Positions 9,480 to 21,921 of a stretch of DNA of 64,000 bases are shown one piece after another. Where the stretch lies: NCBI RefSeq assembly GCF_023101765.2, contig NC_064225.1, positions 4,898,001 through 4,962,000 of the forward strand, given 5' to 3'. Within the stretch, counting starts at the first letter, position 1. Every line of letters begins with the position of its first letter. A program made the position numbers and the translations under genes. The notes beneath the pieces are model-generated. The model did no database searches and was not told the origin of the DNA. It worked only from the letters and a program-made list of their open reading frames with translations. Source of the DNA: Spodoptera frugiperda. Taxonomy: Eukaryota > Arthropoda > Insecta > Lepidoptera > Noctuidae.

Positions 9480-10851
9480 ATGGAAAACATTAATTTGTTA
9501 AAACAGGTGAGTTTCGCAAACTGTAAACCAAACTAAAATTGTACATTTTTCCAAGCGTACTATTTATTTATTCAATTTTTTTTATTAGGGAGAAGAAAGA
9601 GAAGCGTTAGCTTCAATTTATGAAAAGGAGTTTCAAGCAGACAGCAGCAGTGGTACTGGGAGTTCCTACTGTATTAAGGTAACAGAGAGAAATAACGAAG
9701 TCGTCATACATCTGACAATGCCCCGAGACTACCCCTCGGAGTCGCCGCCTGTCTATGTACTATCTGCTCCGTGGATGGACAGGAAAACCAAGGAGAGACT
9801 CCACCGCTCCTTGGACCAAATATACAAGTGAGTATATATTTGAAGTAGCTATTGCACTAATCCAAAACTTGAGTTGCCATAGTAGCATTTAGTGATTCTC
9901 ATCTACATTTTATTTAATGTCCTATACCATATTTTTCAGGAAGCATAAAGGTGAAATTATAGTGTTCCGGTGGGTCGAAGAGATCCGCAACTTCTTGTTT
10001 TCCGTCGAGTCCAGACAAGAGCGAAACAAGAGAACAGAGAGAAAGAAAGTCAAATCTCGTCCCGATGAATATACAAAGGCGGTAAGATATTTTAGTACCA
10101 GTGTTTGTTATATTGTTAGAGAAGTGAGTGACTAATGGTTTGTGCGATTTGCAGGCAGAGTGTCCAGACATCACCCACGGAGAGGTTATAACAGATAGGA
10201 AAAGTAGCTTCCAAGGACACGCAGCTCGAGTTGGTTCTGTAGATGATGTCAAGTAAGTACAGAAGTATCTAGTTAAACCGCTTGTCTAATTCATAACGTC
10301 AGTTCAATTCCAATTTTCAGATATAAATACGTCATTGAATTTGTTTAACCAAACCATTTATTTTCAGAACTGTGTTGACCAAACTAAAATTGCATCGGAA
10401 GATTGTAAACGCGAAGCACAACATGGTGGCGTACCGCATAGAACACAGAACAGCCAAAGGTGTGGAAATAGTGCAGGGGTACGATGAAGACGGCGAGGCG
10501 CACGCCGGCGGCAGGTTGTTGCACCTCTTGCAGACCAACAACTGCCTGAATACTGCGGTGGTAGTGACGCGCTGGTGAGTCTCTGTTTTACTGTTTTATG
10601 TTCTTCTTTCGGTTTGTTACTCAATGAAGTAAAGAATTTATATTATAATGCGTTGACTGAATGTTCTCGGCCCACGTATATGTACCTAGTTGAAGTGAGT
10701 TTATTGACTCGATGGTTTGTTCCTGTTTTATTAAGTTGCTCGTCCTTGTTCCAGGTTCGGCGGCATACAAATAGGTGGCGACAGGTTCCGACACATCACC
10801 AACGCGGCGAAGCAAGCTATACAACAAGCGGGGCTGCTCAACAAAACTTGA
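9480..10851 (+). CDS. IMPACT: IMPACT-like protein, copy 2 (269 aa)
   Basis: Exons: 9480-9506, 9589-9827, 9940-10081, 10155-10252, 10368-10574, 10755-10851. The frame is open throughout, with both RWD and Impact domains complete. Differences from the consensus copy: V47 and L51 in the RWD (NEVVIHLTM), K89 because exon 3 begins with G, T170 at the exon 4/5 junction, and L177 (KLKLH). Stop TGA, followed at once by AATAAA motifs. Confidence 0.92.
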
Positions 10852-11553
10852 TATAAATAAATAAATTATTGTTCTTGTATAAAAGTATTTGATTTAATGT
10901 TACAGTATATTGCTATGTTACTTTCGTTGAGGAATAATTGCTTTATCACATCAACGAGATTAAATAAATGACTAATTCGAATAAATAAGGTCAATGGTCC
11001 ATGATTTTCCTAAATGCAAGTTGCTCCAGCATAACAACTTCCATATTTTATTCCCATTTTCTGCTATTGACTAACTAAAATCCTGAGATTTTTGCCTTAA
11101 TTAACCTAATTTTCTTAAATTAATTAATTAAAATCAAACTGGTCTAGGAACACTTTATTCCAGTAACTAATCAAAAAGCTAACGGTACTTGACTCCGCTT
11201 CGTTATAGGTGTACATAATGATTTTTTAAATAACACGTAAATTACCACAGGCTTGAGCTCAAAAATGGCACCCCCACTCCAAACTCTTTCTTCGTCAGAG
11301 TTGGTTAGTGCATCTGCATTCACGGAGCAGTCAGTGTTTGCCTTGTCGTTGATACGAGCAGTCGCCTATCAGTGGTCGGTCTACAAGTCTGTTGCTGAGT
11401 GAGAGTCGCAGTGTTTTAATATTATCAAGAGTGAAGTGCACGTGATACTATTGTTTCAAGAGTATCATTTAAAACAAGTGAACTTTTCGGTTGTTGGAAT
11501 TAGTCGACGTACATTTGTTTAAAATATAAAAACCTTTGTACAATACTATTAAT
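10852..11553. other. IMPACT2-OHP3 intergenic and OHP3 leader
   Basis: Same layout as the previous intergenic, with the OHP3 leader at 11268-11412. Here the first leader stop is changed (GAGCAG instead of GAGTAG), but the later TGA remains, so the leader is still non-coding. Confidence 0.6.
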
Positions 11554-11868
11554 ATGGGTTACCAAATGGAAAATATTGTGGACCAAATCGCAAAATGCGT
11601 CCAGAAAAATTGTAAAATTGAAAGTACTGAGGAAGAACTCAGTCAGTCCGCCGCAAACATTAAACGAGTTGAGGAAATTGCAGAGACAATCCTCAAAGCC
11701 ACTAAATCACGGCCCAACTTGAAGTTTGGAGTCTCTGATGCAGACAAGGAACTGTGCAGAGAGTTCTTTGAGCGGCTCAAGTTACCGACGGCAGACATAC
11801 AAGTTGAGGTTGTAGTAGCAGTGGCGAGAGGTATCTCTGTTGCATTGCAACTGTTCGAAGACTTATAA
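11554..11868 (+). CDS. Orphan helical protein OHP3 (104 aa)
   Basis: The start is the ATG of ATGGGTTACC; the frame is open six codons upstream, but only to a TTG. M5-E-N-I variant at the N-terminus. The window at 18-23 is KNCKIE, unique to this copy, and residue 30 is Ser. R92 (VARGISV) replaces Thr, as in copy 13, and the C-terminus is EDL. Frame open; function unknown. Confidence 0.84.
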   Translation: MGYQMENIVDQIAKCVQKNCKIESTEEELSQSAANIKRVEEIAETILKATKSRPNLKFGVSDADKELCREFFERLKLPTADIQVEVVVAVARGISVALQLFEDL

Positions 11869-13023
11869 AATTAAATAGGAAATTTATTTATGTAACGATT
11901 AAATTTAATTATTGTATAAATAAATGTATATATTATTGTGTATTATTATATATTCTATTATTGTATAAATTCATATTGTATATTATCTAAGATTAGACTA
12001 ATTATAATTGATATGTATTATTTACCTAATGATTGATGTAGATATATTTTTAGTAACCATAAGTTTTTAGTTAGATTTAAGATTAGTGTAAGTAAAATAA
12101 AAAATGCTATTATTAAAAATGTATTTTTTTTATATCTGTTTTCGTTTCCTAGTTTTAGTTGTGAATCGAATTTTTTAATAAAATTAATTCATAAAAATAA
12201 AAGGTGATTTATTTTCTTTCACACATTCTTTTCCATGACATAAAACACAAGCTCATGCCTTTAACTTAATTTTAAGAACAAAGATTGTTTGAAACTCGAT
12301 AAAAGCATACAGTAATTTTTGTCCTGAAAATTCCACGTTAACGGGAACAAAGCATTTCAGGTTTTAAACCCGCACCTTCCTGCTTGAGAAGCGTCCTAGA
12401 CATAAGAGCCACCATGACAAACCAAAAACTTCATCATCATCATCAAAAACCTGTAAGTGGCCACTACTGACCAAAGGCTTATTCTGGCACTAGAGAGCTA
12501 AATTTCGGTATTTGGTTTAATGTCCATATGAAGGGAAAATCGAAACAAATAAAATCTAGAACATCTGGTGATCCTGGTGAGGTAACGCAAGGACCTAACC
12601 AAACTGAAGCGGTATCAACATACCGGCTTTACAACACATACATATATTCATCGTAGTGGTCTCAGATTTTAGTCTCGCAGACGCGTGGGATTACTTATTG
12701 TCAGGCCTGCTTGACGATCACACAAAACACCATGAGTGCATGATCGTTCGATGCGATTTTTTCTAAATTTTCTTGATATTTTAAATGACCTCATTAGTAA
12801 TTGACCCATTTCTAAAGACATCTAATTTATAAAATACTACGATAAGCTTAACGACGGTACTCCAAACTCTTTGCTCGTTAATGTGTACCGTAGTATATAT
12901 AGTCGTAACTCATCGTTGATCCACACAGTCGTCCGTCGGTGGTCAGTCTTTGCTATCGAGTCTCTCTTGCTGAGTGAGCGAGTGCATATTCGTGACATTT
13001 CTTTCTTTAATTGTAACATCGTC
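11869..13023. other. Spacer 3 (short form, no LINE remnant) and IMPACT3 promoter
   Basis: Contains the SINE remnant (about 12280-12420) and the moth repeat motif, but the block with the LINE reverse-transcriptase remnant is missing, as in spacers 4, 5, 6 and 8. Promoter at about 12860-12933, TATATA at 12895-12900, initiator A at 12927. Confidence 0.6.
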
Positions 13024-14380
13024 ATGGAAAACATTAATTTGTTAAAACAGGTAAGTTTCGCAAACTAAAAACCAAACTAAAATTGTATATTTTTCCAACT
13101 GTACTATTTATTTACACTATTTTCTGTTTTGTATTAGGGAGAAGAAAGAGAAGCGTTGGCTTCAATTTATGAAAAGGAGTTTCAAGCAGACAGCAGCAGT
13201 GGTACTGGGAGTTCCTACTGTATTAAGGTAACAGAGAGAAACAACGAAGCCGTCATACATGTGACAATGCCCCGAGACTACCCCTCGGAGTCGCCGCCTG
13301 TCTATGTACTATCTGCTCCGTGGATGGACAGGAAAACCAAGGAGAGACTCCACCGCTCCTTGGACCAAATATACAAGTGAGTATATATTTGAAGTAGCTT
13401 TTGTACTAATCCAAAGCTTGAATTTCCATAGTAGCATTTAGTGATTCTCATTAACATTTTATTTAATTTCCTATAACATTTTTTTTCAGCAAGCATAAAG
13501 GTGAAATTATAGTGTTCCGGTGGGTCGAAGAGATCCGCAACTTCTTGTTTTCCGTCGAGTCCAGACAAGAGCGAAACAAGAGAACAGAGAGAAAGAAAGT
13601 CAAATCTCGTCCCGATGAATATACAAAGGCGGTAAGATATTTTAGTACCTGCAGTGTTTGTTATATTGTTAGAGAAGTGAGTGACTAATGGTTTGTGCGA
13701 TTTGCAGGCCGAGTGTCCAGACATCACCCACGGAGAGGTTATTACAGATAGGAAAAGTAGCTTCCAAGGACACGCAGCTCGAGTTGGTTCTGTAGATGAT
13801 GTCAAGTAAGTACATAAAGTCAATTCAATTGCAATTTTCGTCAAAAAGTGATGATTTAAATACGTCGTTGAATATGTTTAACCAAACCATTTACTTTCAG
13901 AGCTGTGTTGTCCAAACTAAAAATGCATCGGAAGATTGTAAACGCGAAGCACAACATGGTGGCGTACCGCATAGAACACAGAACAGCCAAAGGTGTGGAA
14001 ATAGTGCAGGGGTACGATGAAGACGGCGAGGCGCACGCCGGCGGCAGGTTGTTGCACCTCTTGCAGACCAACAACTGCCTGAATACTGCGGTGGTAGTGA
14101 CGCGCTGGTGAGTTTCTGTTTTACTGTTTTATGTTCTTCTTTCGGTTTGTTACTCAATGAAGTAAAGAATTTATATTATAATGCGTTGAATGTTCTCGGC
14201 CCACGTATATGTACCTAGTTGAAGTGAGTTTATTGACTCGATGATTTGTTCCTGTTTTATTAAGTTGCTCGTCCTTGTTCCAGGTTCGGTGGCATACAAA
14301 TAGGTGGCGACAGGTTCCGACACATCACCAACGCGGCGAAGCAAGCTATACAACAAGCGGGGCTGCTCAACAAAACTTAA
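13024..14380 (+). CDS. IMPACT: IMPACT-like protein, copy 3 (269 aa)
   Basis: Exons: 13024-13050, 13138-13376, 13490-13631, 13708-13805, 13901-14107, 14284-14380. The intron 1 donor is GTAAGT rather than GTGAGT. The protein is close to the consensus of the array, with S173 (LSKLKMH) and intact YPSESPP, YDEDGEAHAGG and GDRFRHI motifs. Intron 4 is shortened to 95 bases. Stop TAA. Confidence 0.93.
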
Positions 14381-15088
14381 ATAAATCAATAAATAATTGT
14401 TCTTGTATAAAAGTATTTGATTTAATGTTACGGTATATCCTTTGTTAATTTTGTTGAGGAATAATTGCTTTACCACATCAACGTGAATAAATAAATGGCT
14501 AATTCTAATAAATAAGGTCTATGGTCCATGATTTTCTTAAATGCATACATATGTAGACCTAGTTGCTCCAGCATAACAACTTCCATTTATACCCATTTTC
14601 TCCTATTGACTAAATAAAATCCTGAGTTTTTGCCCTAATTAACCTAATTTCTTTAAGTTAATTAATTAAAATCAAACTGGTCTAGGAACACTTTATTCCA
14701 GTAACTAATCAAAAAGCTTGCGGTACTTGACTCCGCTTCGTTTTAGGTGTACATTATGATTTTTTAAATAACACGTAAATTACCATGCTGAACTAAAAAA
14801 TGGCACCCCCACCCCAAACTCTTTCTTCGTCAGAGTTGGTTAGTGCATCTGCATTTACGGAGTAGTCAGTGTTTGCCTTGTCGTTGATACGAGCAGTCGC
14901 CTATCAGTGCACGGTCTACTAGTCTGTTGCTGAGTGAGAGTCGCAGTGTTTTAGTATTATCAAGAGTGAAGTGCACGTGATACTATTGTTTCAACAGTAT
15001 CATTTAAAACAAGTAAACTTTTCAATTGTTGGAATTAGTCGACGTACATTTGTTTAAAATATAAAAACCTTTGTACAATACTATTAAT
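14381..15088. other. IMPACT3-OHP4 intergenic and OHP4 leader
   Basis: Conserved AT-rich DNA with the OHP4 leader at 14803-14948. The second initiator-like site in the leader is altered (CAGTGCACGGTC for CAGTGGTCGGTC), as in units 5 and, in part, 8. Confidence 0.6.
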
Positions 15089-15451
15089 ATGGGTTACCAA
15101 ATGGAAAATATTGTGGACCAAATCGCAAAATGCGTCCAGAACAGTACTAAAATTCAAAGCACTGAGGAAGAACTCAGACAGTCCGGCGAAAATATTAAAC
15201 GGATTGAGGTAATTGCGGAGAAAATACTTAAGGCGACTAAAAGTACACCAAAACCTGGCATGGTATCAGTCAGAGCTGATACTACTAAATCCCAGCCCAA
15301 CTTGAAGTTCGGAGTCTCTGATGCAGAAAAGGAACTGTGCAGAGAATTCTTTGAGCGGCTCAAGTTACCGACGGCAGACATACAAGTTGAGGTTGTAGTA
15401 GCAGTGGCGACGGGTATCTCAGTTGCATTGCAACTATTTGAAGAGATATAA
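15089..15451 (+). CDS. Orphan helical protein OHP4, long-linker form (120 aa)
   Basis: Differs from the 104-residue copies by a 16-residue (48-base) in-frame segment in the linker after KATK, containing STPKPGMVSVRADTT. The segment is bounded by short ACTAA direct repeats, so the short form could have arisen by deletion between them. Window 18-23 is NSTKIQ. E for D at the position matching D64. The C-terminal block is otherwise standard. Confidence 0.85.
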   Translation: MGYQMENIVDQIAKCVQNSTKIQSTEEELRQSGENIKRIEVIAEKILKATKSTPKPGMVSVRADTTKSQPNLKFGVSDAEKELCREFFERLKLPTADIQVEVVVAVATGISVALQLFEEI

Positions 15452-17029
15452 AATTAAATAGGAAATTTCTTTATGTAATGTTTAAGTATAATTATTGTAT
15501 ATATTATTAAATATTCTATTATTGTATTGTATAAATTAATATTGTATATTTTCTAAGGTTAGAATAATTATAGTTGATATGTATTATTTACCTAATGATT
15601 GATGTGGATATAGTTTTTGTAACCATAAGTTTTAGTGTTAGTTTTAAGATAAGTGTAGTTATAAATGTAAGTAAAATAAAACATGTCATTATTAAAAAAA
15701 TATTTTTTTATCTATTTATATTTTTTAGTTTAAATTGTGGTAACTTTTTAAGTGTAAACTTGAATTAGTAAATAAAAAATACCTCTTAAAAACAAAAGGT
15801 GATTTATTTTTTCCCACACATAAAAAAACACAATCTCTGCCCTTATCTCTTGGCAGTAGTAAGAAACTACAGAGTGGTAAATAATAACGGCTAGTCGTAA
15901 CCAAAGGAGACCTTCATCCATCCTCTCAAGGTGTCGAAATGTTTTTATGTACAGACCTTAAAATGGCAAACAAAAAAAAAATAGGTGTGAACAAGCATAG
16001 GTCACTGCACCACTAAATCAAATTGGGTAAGATTTTATACAAACATTCTTTGAGACTCGATAATAATATGGAATAGTTCTTATCGTGGAAATTCCACAAG
16101 AACAAACCATTTCAGGTTTCAAACCCGCACCCTCCTGAATAAAATGCGTCTTAAATCGTCCGAGCCACCACGACAAAGCAAAAATCTTTATCATCAGCCT
16201 GTAAGTGGCCACTGCTGACCAAAGGCCTCTTCTCGCACTCGAGAGCTATTGGTAGAGATAGGGTTTATTGTCCATATAAAGGGAAACTTGAAACAAGGAT
16301 ACATATAAATCTAAAACATCTGGTGGAAACGCTAAATCCAAACCAAACTGTTAGAGGTATCAATATACCGGCTTTACAACACATATTCATCGTAGTGAAT
16401 CTCAGCTTCAAGTCTCACAGACGCATGGGATTACTTATTGTAAGGCCTGCTTGACGATCACACAAAACACCACAAGAGAATGATCCTTCGAAATGATTTT
16501 TCGTAAATTTTCTCGATATTTTAAATGACCGCATTAGTAATAGGGTATTATCCTACTAGTCAAATTCAATACTTTTATCGAAATGTCAAAAACGTTACTT
16601 TTCTATGAATTTTGTATGACATTGCAAATTATGACGTCATAGTTTTTTTGCGTCAAATAGCATACTTATTACGCAAAAAATAGCAAGAAAAATTAAATAA
16701 ATAACTATATCGTCAAATGAATGAATGAAAATACGATTATTTTGGGATATTTTATTATATTAAAATATCAAAATAATTTATTTTTTACCTAGCAAACTAC
16801 CCAATTGTCCCCATTTTCTACAGATATTTAATTTGTAAAATACTACAATAAGCTTAACGACGGTACTCCAAACTCTTTGGTCGTTAATGTGTACCGTAGT
16901 ATATATAGTCGTAACTCATCGTTGATCCGCACAGTCGTCCGTCTGTGGTCAGTCTTTGCTATCGAGTTTTTCTTGCTGAGTGAGCGAGTGCATATTTGTG
17001 ACATTTCTTTCTATAATTGTAACATCGTC
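15452..17029. other. Spacer 4 with SINE remnant, MITE-like insertion and IMPACT4 promoter
   Basis: SINE remnant at about 16020-16172; no LINE remnant. A private insertion lies at 16542-16802 (separate entry). Promoter at about 16865-16940, TATATATA at 16900-16907, initiator A at 16933. Confidence 0.6.
16542..16802. mobile_element. Small MITE-like insertion in spacer 4
   Basis: About 261 bases that interrupt sequence continuous in every other unit (the GTAATTGACCCATT stretch). The ends form a weak inverted repeat (AGGGTATTATCC against GGGTAGTTTGC on the complement), and AAT flanks both sides. It is AT-rich and non-coding, with a CRE-like palindrome TGACGTCA at about 16632. Assignment to a superfamily is not possible by eye. 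Confidence 0.55.
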
Positions 17030-18401
17030 ATGGAAAACATTAATTTGTTAAAACAGGTGAGTTTTGAAAACTGTAAACCAAAGTAATGTACAATTTACAT
17101 TTTTCCAATCGTACTATTTATTTACTCTATTTTCTGTTCTGTATTAGAGAGAAGAAAAAGAAGCGTTGGCTTCAATTTATGAAAAGGAGTTTGAAGCAGA
17201 CAGCAGCAGTGGTACTGGGAGTTCCTACTGTATTAAGATAACAGAGAGAAACAACGAAGCCGTCATACATGTGACAATGCCCCGAGACTACCCCTCGGAG
17301 TCGCCGCCTGTCTATGTACTGTCTGCTCCGTGGATGGACAGGAAAACCAAGGAGAGACTCCACCGCTCCTTGGACCAAATATACAAGTGAGTATATGTTT
17401 GAAGTAGCTATTGCACTAATCCAAAACTTGAGTTTCCATGGTAGCATTTAGTGATTCTGATTCACTCATTTTATTTAATGTCCTATGATATTTTTTTCAG
17501 CAAGCATAAAGGTGAAATTATAGTGTTCCGGTGGGTCGAAGAGATCCGCAACTTCTTGTTTTCCGTCGAGTCCAGACAAGAGCGAAACAAGAGAACAGAG
17601 AGAAAGAAAGTCAAATCTCGTCCCGATGAATATACAAAGGCGGTAAGATATTTCAGTACCTGCAGTGTTTATTATATTGTTAGAGAAGTGAGTGACTAAT
17701 GGTTTGTGCGATTTGCAGGCAGAGTGTCCAGACATCACCCACGGAGAGGTTATTACAGATAGGAAAAGTAGCTTCCAAGGACACGCAGCTCGAGTTGGTT
17801 CTGTAGATGATGTCAAGTAAGTAAACAAGTACCTAGTCGCACCGCTTGTCTAATTCATAACGTCAATTCAATTGAAATACGTTGTTGAATATGTTTAACT
17901 AAACCATTTATTTTCAGAGCTGTGTTGACCAAACTGAAGATGCATCGGAAGATTGTAAACGCGAAGCACAACATGGTGGCGTACCGCATAGAACACAGAA
18001 CAGCCAAAGGTGTGGAAATAGTGCAGGGGTACGATGAAGACGGCGAGGCGCACGCCGGCGGCAGGTTGTTGCACCTCTTGCAGACCAACAACTGCCTGAA
18101 TACTGCGGTGGTAGTGACGCGCTGGTGAGTTTCTGTTTCACTGTTTTATGTTCTTCCTTCGGTTTGTTACTCAATGAAATAAAGAATTTATATTATAATG
18201 CGTTGACTGAATGTTCTCGGCCCACGTATATGTACCTAGTTGAAGTGAGTTTATTGACTCGATGGTTTGTTCCTGTTTTATTAAGTTGCTCGTCCTTGTT
18301 CCAGGTTCGGCGGCATACAAATAGGTGGCGACAGGTTCCGACACATCACCAACGCGGCGAAGCAAGCTATACAGCAAGCGGGGCTGCTTAACAAAACTTA
18401 A
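17030..18401 (+). CDS. IMPACT: IMPACT-like protein, copy 4 (269 aa)
   Basis: Exons: 17030-17056, 17148-17386, 17501-17642, 17719-17816, 17918-18124, 18305-18401. The first residues of exon 2 are changed to REEKEAL (G10R, R13K), next to the RWD start, and E25 replaces Q25. I40 variant. All family motifs in the Impact domain are intact. Stop TAA. Confidence 0.92.
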
Positions 18402-18875
18402 TATAAATAAAGCAATTATTGTTTTTATATAAAAGTATTTGATTTAATGTAAGTTAATTAATTAAAATCAATCTGGTCTTGGAAGAGTTTATTTCAGTAA
18501 CTAATTTAAAAGCTTGTGGTACTTGACTCCGCTTCGTTATAGCTGTACATTATGATTTTTTAAATAACACATAAATTACCACATGCTTGAGCTCAAAAAT
18601 GGCACCCCCACTCCAAACTCTTTTTTCCGTGGAGTTGGTTAGTGCATTCACGGAGTAGTCAGTGTTTGCCTTGTCGTTGATACGAGCAGTCGCCTATCAG
18701 TGCACGGTCTACAGTCTGTTGCTGAGTGAGAGTCGCAGTGTTTTAATATTGTCAAGAGTGAAGTGCACGTGATACTATTGTTTCAAGAGTATCATTTAAA
18801 ACAAGTGAAATTTTCTGTTGTTGGAATTAGTCGCCACATAATTGTACAAAAAATCATTTATACAATACTATAACT
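18402..18875. other. Shortened IMPACT4-OHP5 intergenic and OHP5 leader
   Basis: Only 474 bases, against about 700 in other units. Sequence from just after the IMPACT 3' end to the TTAATTAATT tract is missing. The OHP5 leader (18602-18740) also has small deletions (GGTTAGTGCATTCACGG). Confidence 0.6.
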
Positions 18876-19190
18876 ATGGGTTACCAAATGGAAATGATTG
18901 TGGACCAAATCGCAAAATGCGTCCAAAACAATAATAAAATTAAAACCACTGAGGAAGAACTCAGACAGTCCGGCGAAAATATTAAACGGATTGAGGTAAT
19001 TGCGGAGAAAATCCTCAAAGCCACTAAGTCACGGCCCAACTTGAAATTTGGAGTCTCTGATGCAGACAAGGAACTGTGCAGAGAATTCTTTGAGCGGCTC
19101 AAGTTACCAACGGCAGACATACAAGTTGAGGTTGTAGTAGCAGTGGCGACGGGTATCTCTGTTGCATTGCAACTGTTCGAAGAGATATAA
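18876..19190 (+). CDS. Orphan helical protein OHP5 (104 aa)
   Basis: Window 18-24 reads NNNKIKT; G33 (QSGENIKR) as in copies 4 and 6. The C-terminal block is identical to the consensus and ends EEI, TAA. The frame is intact although its leader carries small deletions. Function unknown. Confidence 0.85.
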   Translation: MGYQMEMIVDQIAKCVQNNNKIKTTEEELRQSGENIKRIEVIAEKILKATKSRPNLKFGVSDADKELCREFFERLKLPTADIQVEVVVAVATGISVALQLFEEI

Positions 19191-20541
19191 AACTTCTTTA
19201 TATAACGTTTAAATATTATTATTGTATAAATAAATTATGTATATTCTATTATTGTATTGTATAAATTAATATTGTGTATTATGTAAGGTTAGAATAATTG
19301 TATTTGATATTTATGTATTATTTACCTAATGATTGATGTAGATATATTTTTGTAACCATAAGTTTTTAGTGTTAGTTTTAAGATTAGTGTTGTTATAAAT
19401 GTAAGTAAAATTAACAATGCTATTATTAAAAATGTATTCTTTTATATCTGTTTAAATTTTCTAGTTTAAATTGTAGATATTTTTGAAGTGTAAACTTGAA
19501 GTAGTGAATAAAAATATCTCTTAAAACAAAAGGTGATTTTTTTTACCAAATTCTTTTCCATGACATAAAAAAACACAATGTCTGCCCTTGTCTCTTGGCA
19601 GTAGTAAGAAACTACAGAGTGGTAAATAATAACGGCTGGTGGTAACCAAAGGAGTCGTGGAGAGGAAAGCTAGGTATTTTAAGGCTGGTTTCTACCTTCA
19701 TCCATCCTTTCAACATACCCAAATGTTTTAATATTCAGATCTTAAAACGGCAAACAAAAAAATTGGTGTATACAAGCATAGGTCACTGCACCACTAAATC
19801 AAATTGGGTGAGATTTCGTACAAAGATTGTTTGAGACTCGATAATAGTATAGCATAGTTCTTTACGTGGAAACTTCACAAGAACAAAGCATTTCAGGTTT
19901 TAAACCCGCACCCTTCTGAATAAGATGCGTCCCTGACATCCAAGCAACTATGGCAAACCAAAAACTTCATCATCGTTATTATCATCAACAGCCTGTAAGT
20001 GGCCAAAGGCTTATTCTGGCACTAGAGAGCTAAAATTAGGTATTTAGTTTATTGTCCATATGAAAGGGAAAATGTAAATCTAGAATATCTGGTGATCCTG
20101 ATGAGGTAACGCAAGAACCTATCCAAACTGTTAGCGGTATCAACATACAGGCTTTACAATACATATTACCATATCGGGTCTCAGCTTCAAGTCTTCCAGA
20201 CGCGTGGGATTACTTATTGTTAGGCCTGCTTGACGATCTCACAAAACACCACGTCTGAACAATTCCTTCCTTCGAAATGATTTTTCGTTAATTTCCTCGA
20301 TAGTTTAAATGTCCTCATTAGTAACTGACCCATTACTAAATATATGTAATTTGTAAAATACTACAATAAGCTTAACGACGGTACTCCAAACTCTTCGGTC
20401 GTTAATGTGTACCGTAGTATATATAGTCGTAACTCATCGTTGATCCGCACAGTCGTCTGTCGGTGGTCAGTCTTTGCTATCGAGTCTCTCTTGCTGAGTG
20501 AGCGAGTGCATATTTATAACATTTCTTTCTATAATTGTATC
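19191..20541. other. Spacer 5 (short form) and IMPACT5 promoter
   Basis: SINE remnant at about 19800-19955; LINE remnant absent. Promoter at about 20383-20458, TATATATA at 20418-20425, initiator A at 20451. Confidence 0.6.
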
Positions 20542-21921
20542 ATGGAAAACATTAATTTGTTAAAACAGGTGAGTTTCGCAAACTGTAAACCGAACTAAAA
20601 TTGTACATTTTTCAAACCGTACTATTTATTTACTCAATTTTCTGTTCTGTATTAGGCAGAAGAAAGAGAAGCGTTGGCTTCAATTTATGAAAAGGAGTTT
20701 CAAGTAGACAGCAGCAGTGGTACTGGAAGTTCCTACTGTATTAAGGTGTCAGAGAGAAATAACGAAGCCGTCATACATCTGACAATGCCCCGAGACTACC
20801 CCTCGGAGTCGCCGCCTGTCTATGTACTATCTGCTCCGTGGATGGACAGGAAAACCAAGGAGAGACTCCACCGCTCCTTGCACCAAATATACAAGTGAGT
20901 ATATATTTTAAGTAGCTATTGTACTAATCCAAAACTTGAGTTTCCATAGTAGCATTTCGTAATTCTCATTTACATTTTATTTAATGTCCTATATACTATG
21001 TTTTTTCAGCAAGCATAAAGGTGAAATTATAGTGTTCCGGTGGGTCGAAGAGATCCGCAACTTCTTGTTTTCCGTCGAGTCCAGACAAGAGCGAAACAAG
21101 AGAACAGAGAGAAAGAAAGTTAAATCTCGTCCCGATGAATATACAAAGGCGGTAAGATATTTCAGTACCTGCAGTGATAATTATATTGTTAGAGAAGTGA
21201 GTGACTAATGGTTTGTGCGATTTGCAGGCAGAGTGTCCAGACATCACACACGGAGAGGTTATCACAGATAGGAAAAGTAGCTTCCAAGGACACGCAGCTC
21301 GAGTTGGTTCTGTAGATGATGTCAAGTAAGTAAACAAGTACATAGTCGCACCGCTTGTCTAATTTGTAACGTCAAATTCAAAAAGTGATGATTTAAATAC
21401 GTCGTTGAATATGTTTAACCAAACCATTTACTTTCAGAGCTGTGTTGACCAAGCTGAAGATGCACCGAAAGATTATAAACGCGAAGCACAACATGGTGGC
21501 GTACCGCATAGAACACAGAACAGCCAAAGGTGTGGAAATAGTGCAGGGGTACGATGAAGACGGCGAGGCGCACGCCGGCGGCAGGTTGTTGCACCTCTTG
21601 CAGACCAACAACTGCCTGAATACTGCGGTGGTAGTGACGCGCTGGTGAGTCTCTGTTTCACTGTTTTATGTTCTTCTTTCGGTTTGTTACTCAATGAAGT
21701 AAAGAATTTATATTATAATGCGTTGACTGAATGTTCTCGGTCCACGTATATGTACCTAGTTGAAGTGAGTTTATTGACTCGATGGTTTGTTCCTGTTTTA
21801 TTAAGTTGCTCGTCCTTGTTCCAGGTTCGGTGGCATACAAATAGGTGGCGACAGGTTCCGACACATCACCAACGCGGCGAAGCAAGCTATACAACAAGCG
21901 GGGCTGCTCAACAAAACTTGA
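20542..21921 (+). CDS. IMPACT: IMPACT-like protein, copy 5 (269 aa)
   Basis: Exons: 20542-20568, 20656-20894, 21010-21151, 21228-21325, 21438-21644, 21825-21921. Differences: A10 (exon 2 starts GCA), V26, S41, L51 and H85 in the RWD; I182 in the Impact domain. The Impact signature and DRFRHI are intact. Stop TGA. Confidence 0.92.

Noticed and set aside
11536..11553. Six-codon upstream extension of OHP in units 3, 4, 7, 9, 10 and 11
   Set aside because: It would need a TTG start and is absent in the other units. The ATGGGTTACC start is common to all, apart from one base in copy 7.
13302..13844. 180-codon minus-strand frame across IMPACT3 exons 2-4
   Set aside because: Antisense shadow of conserved exons, open only in this unit because of local indels.
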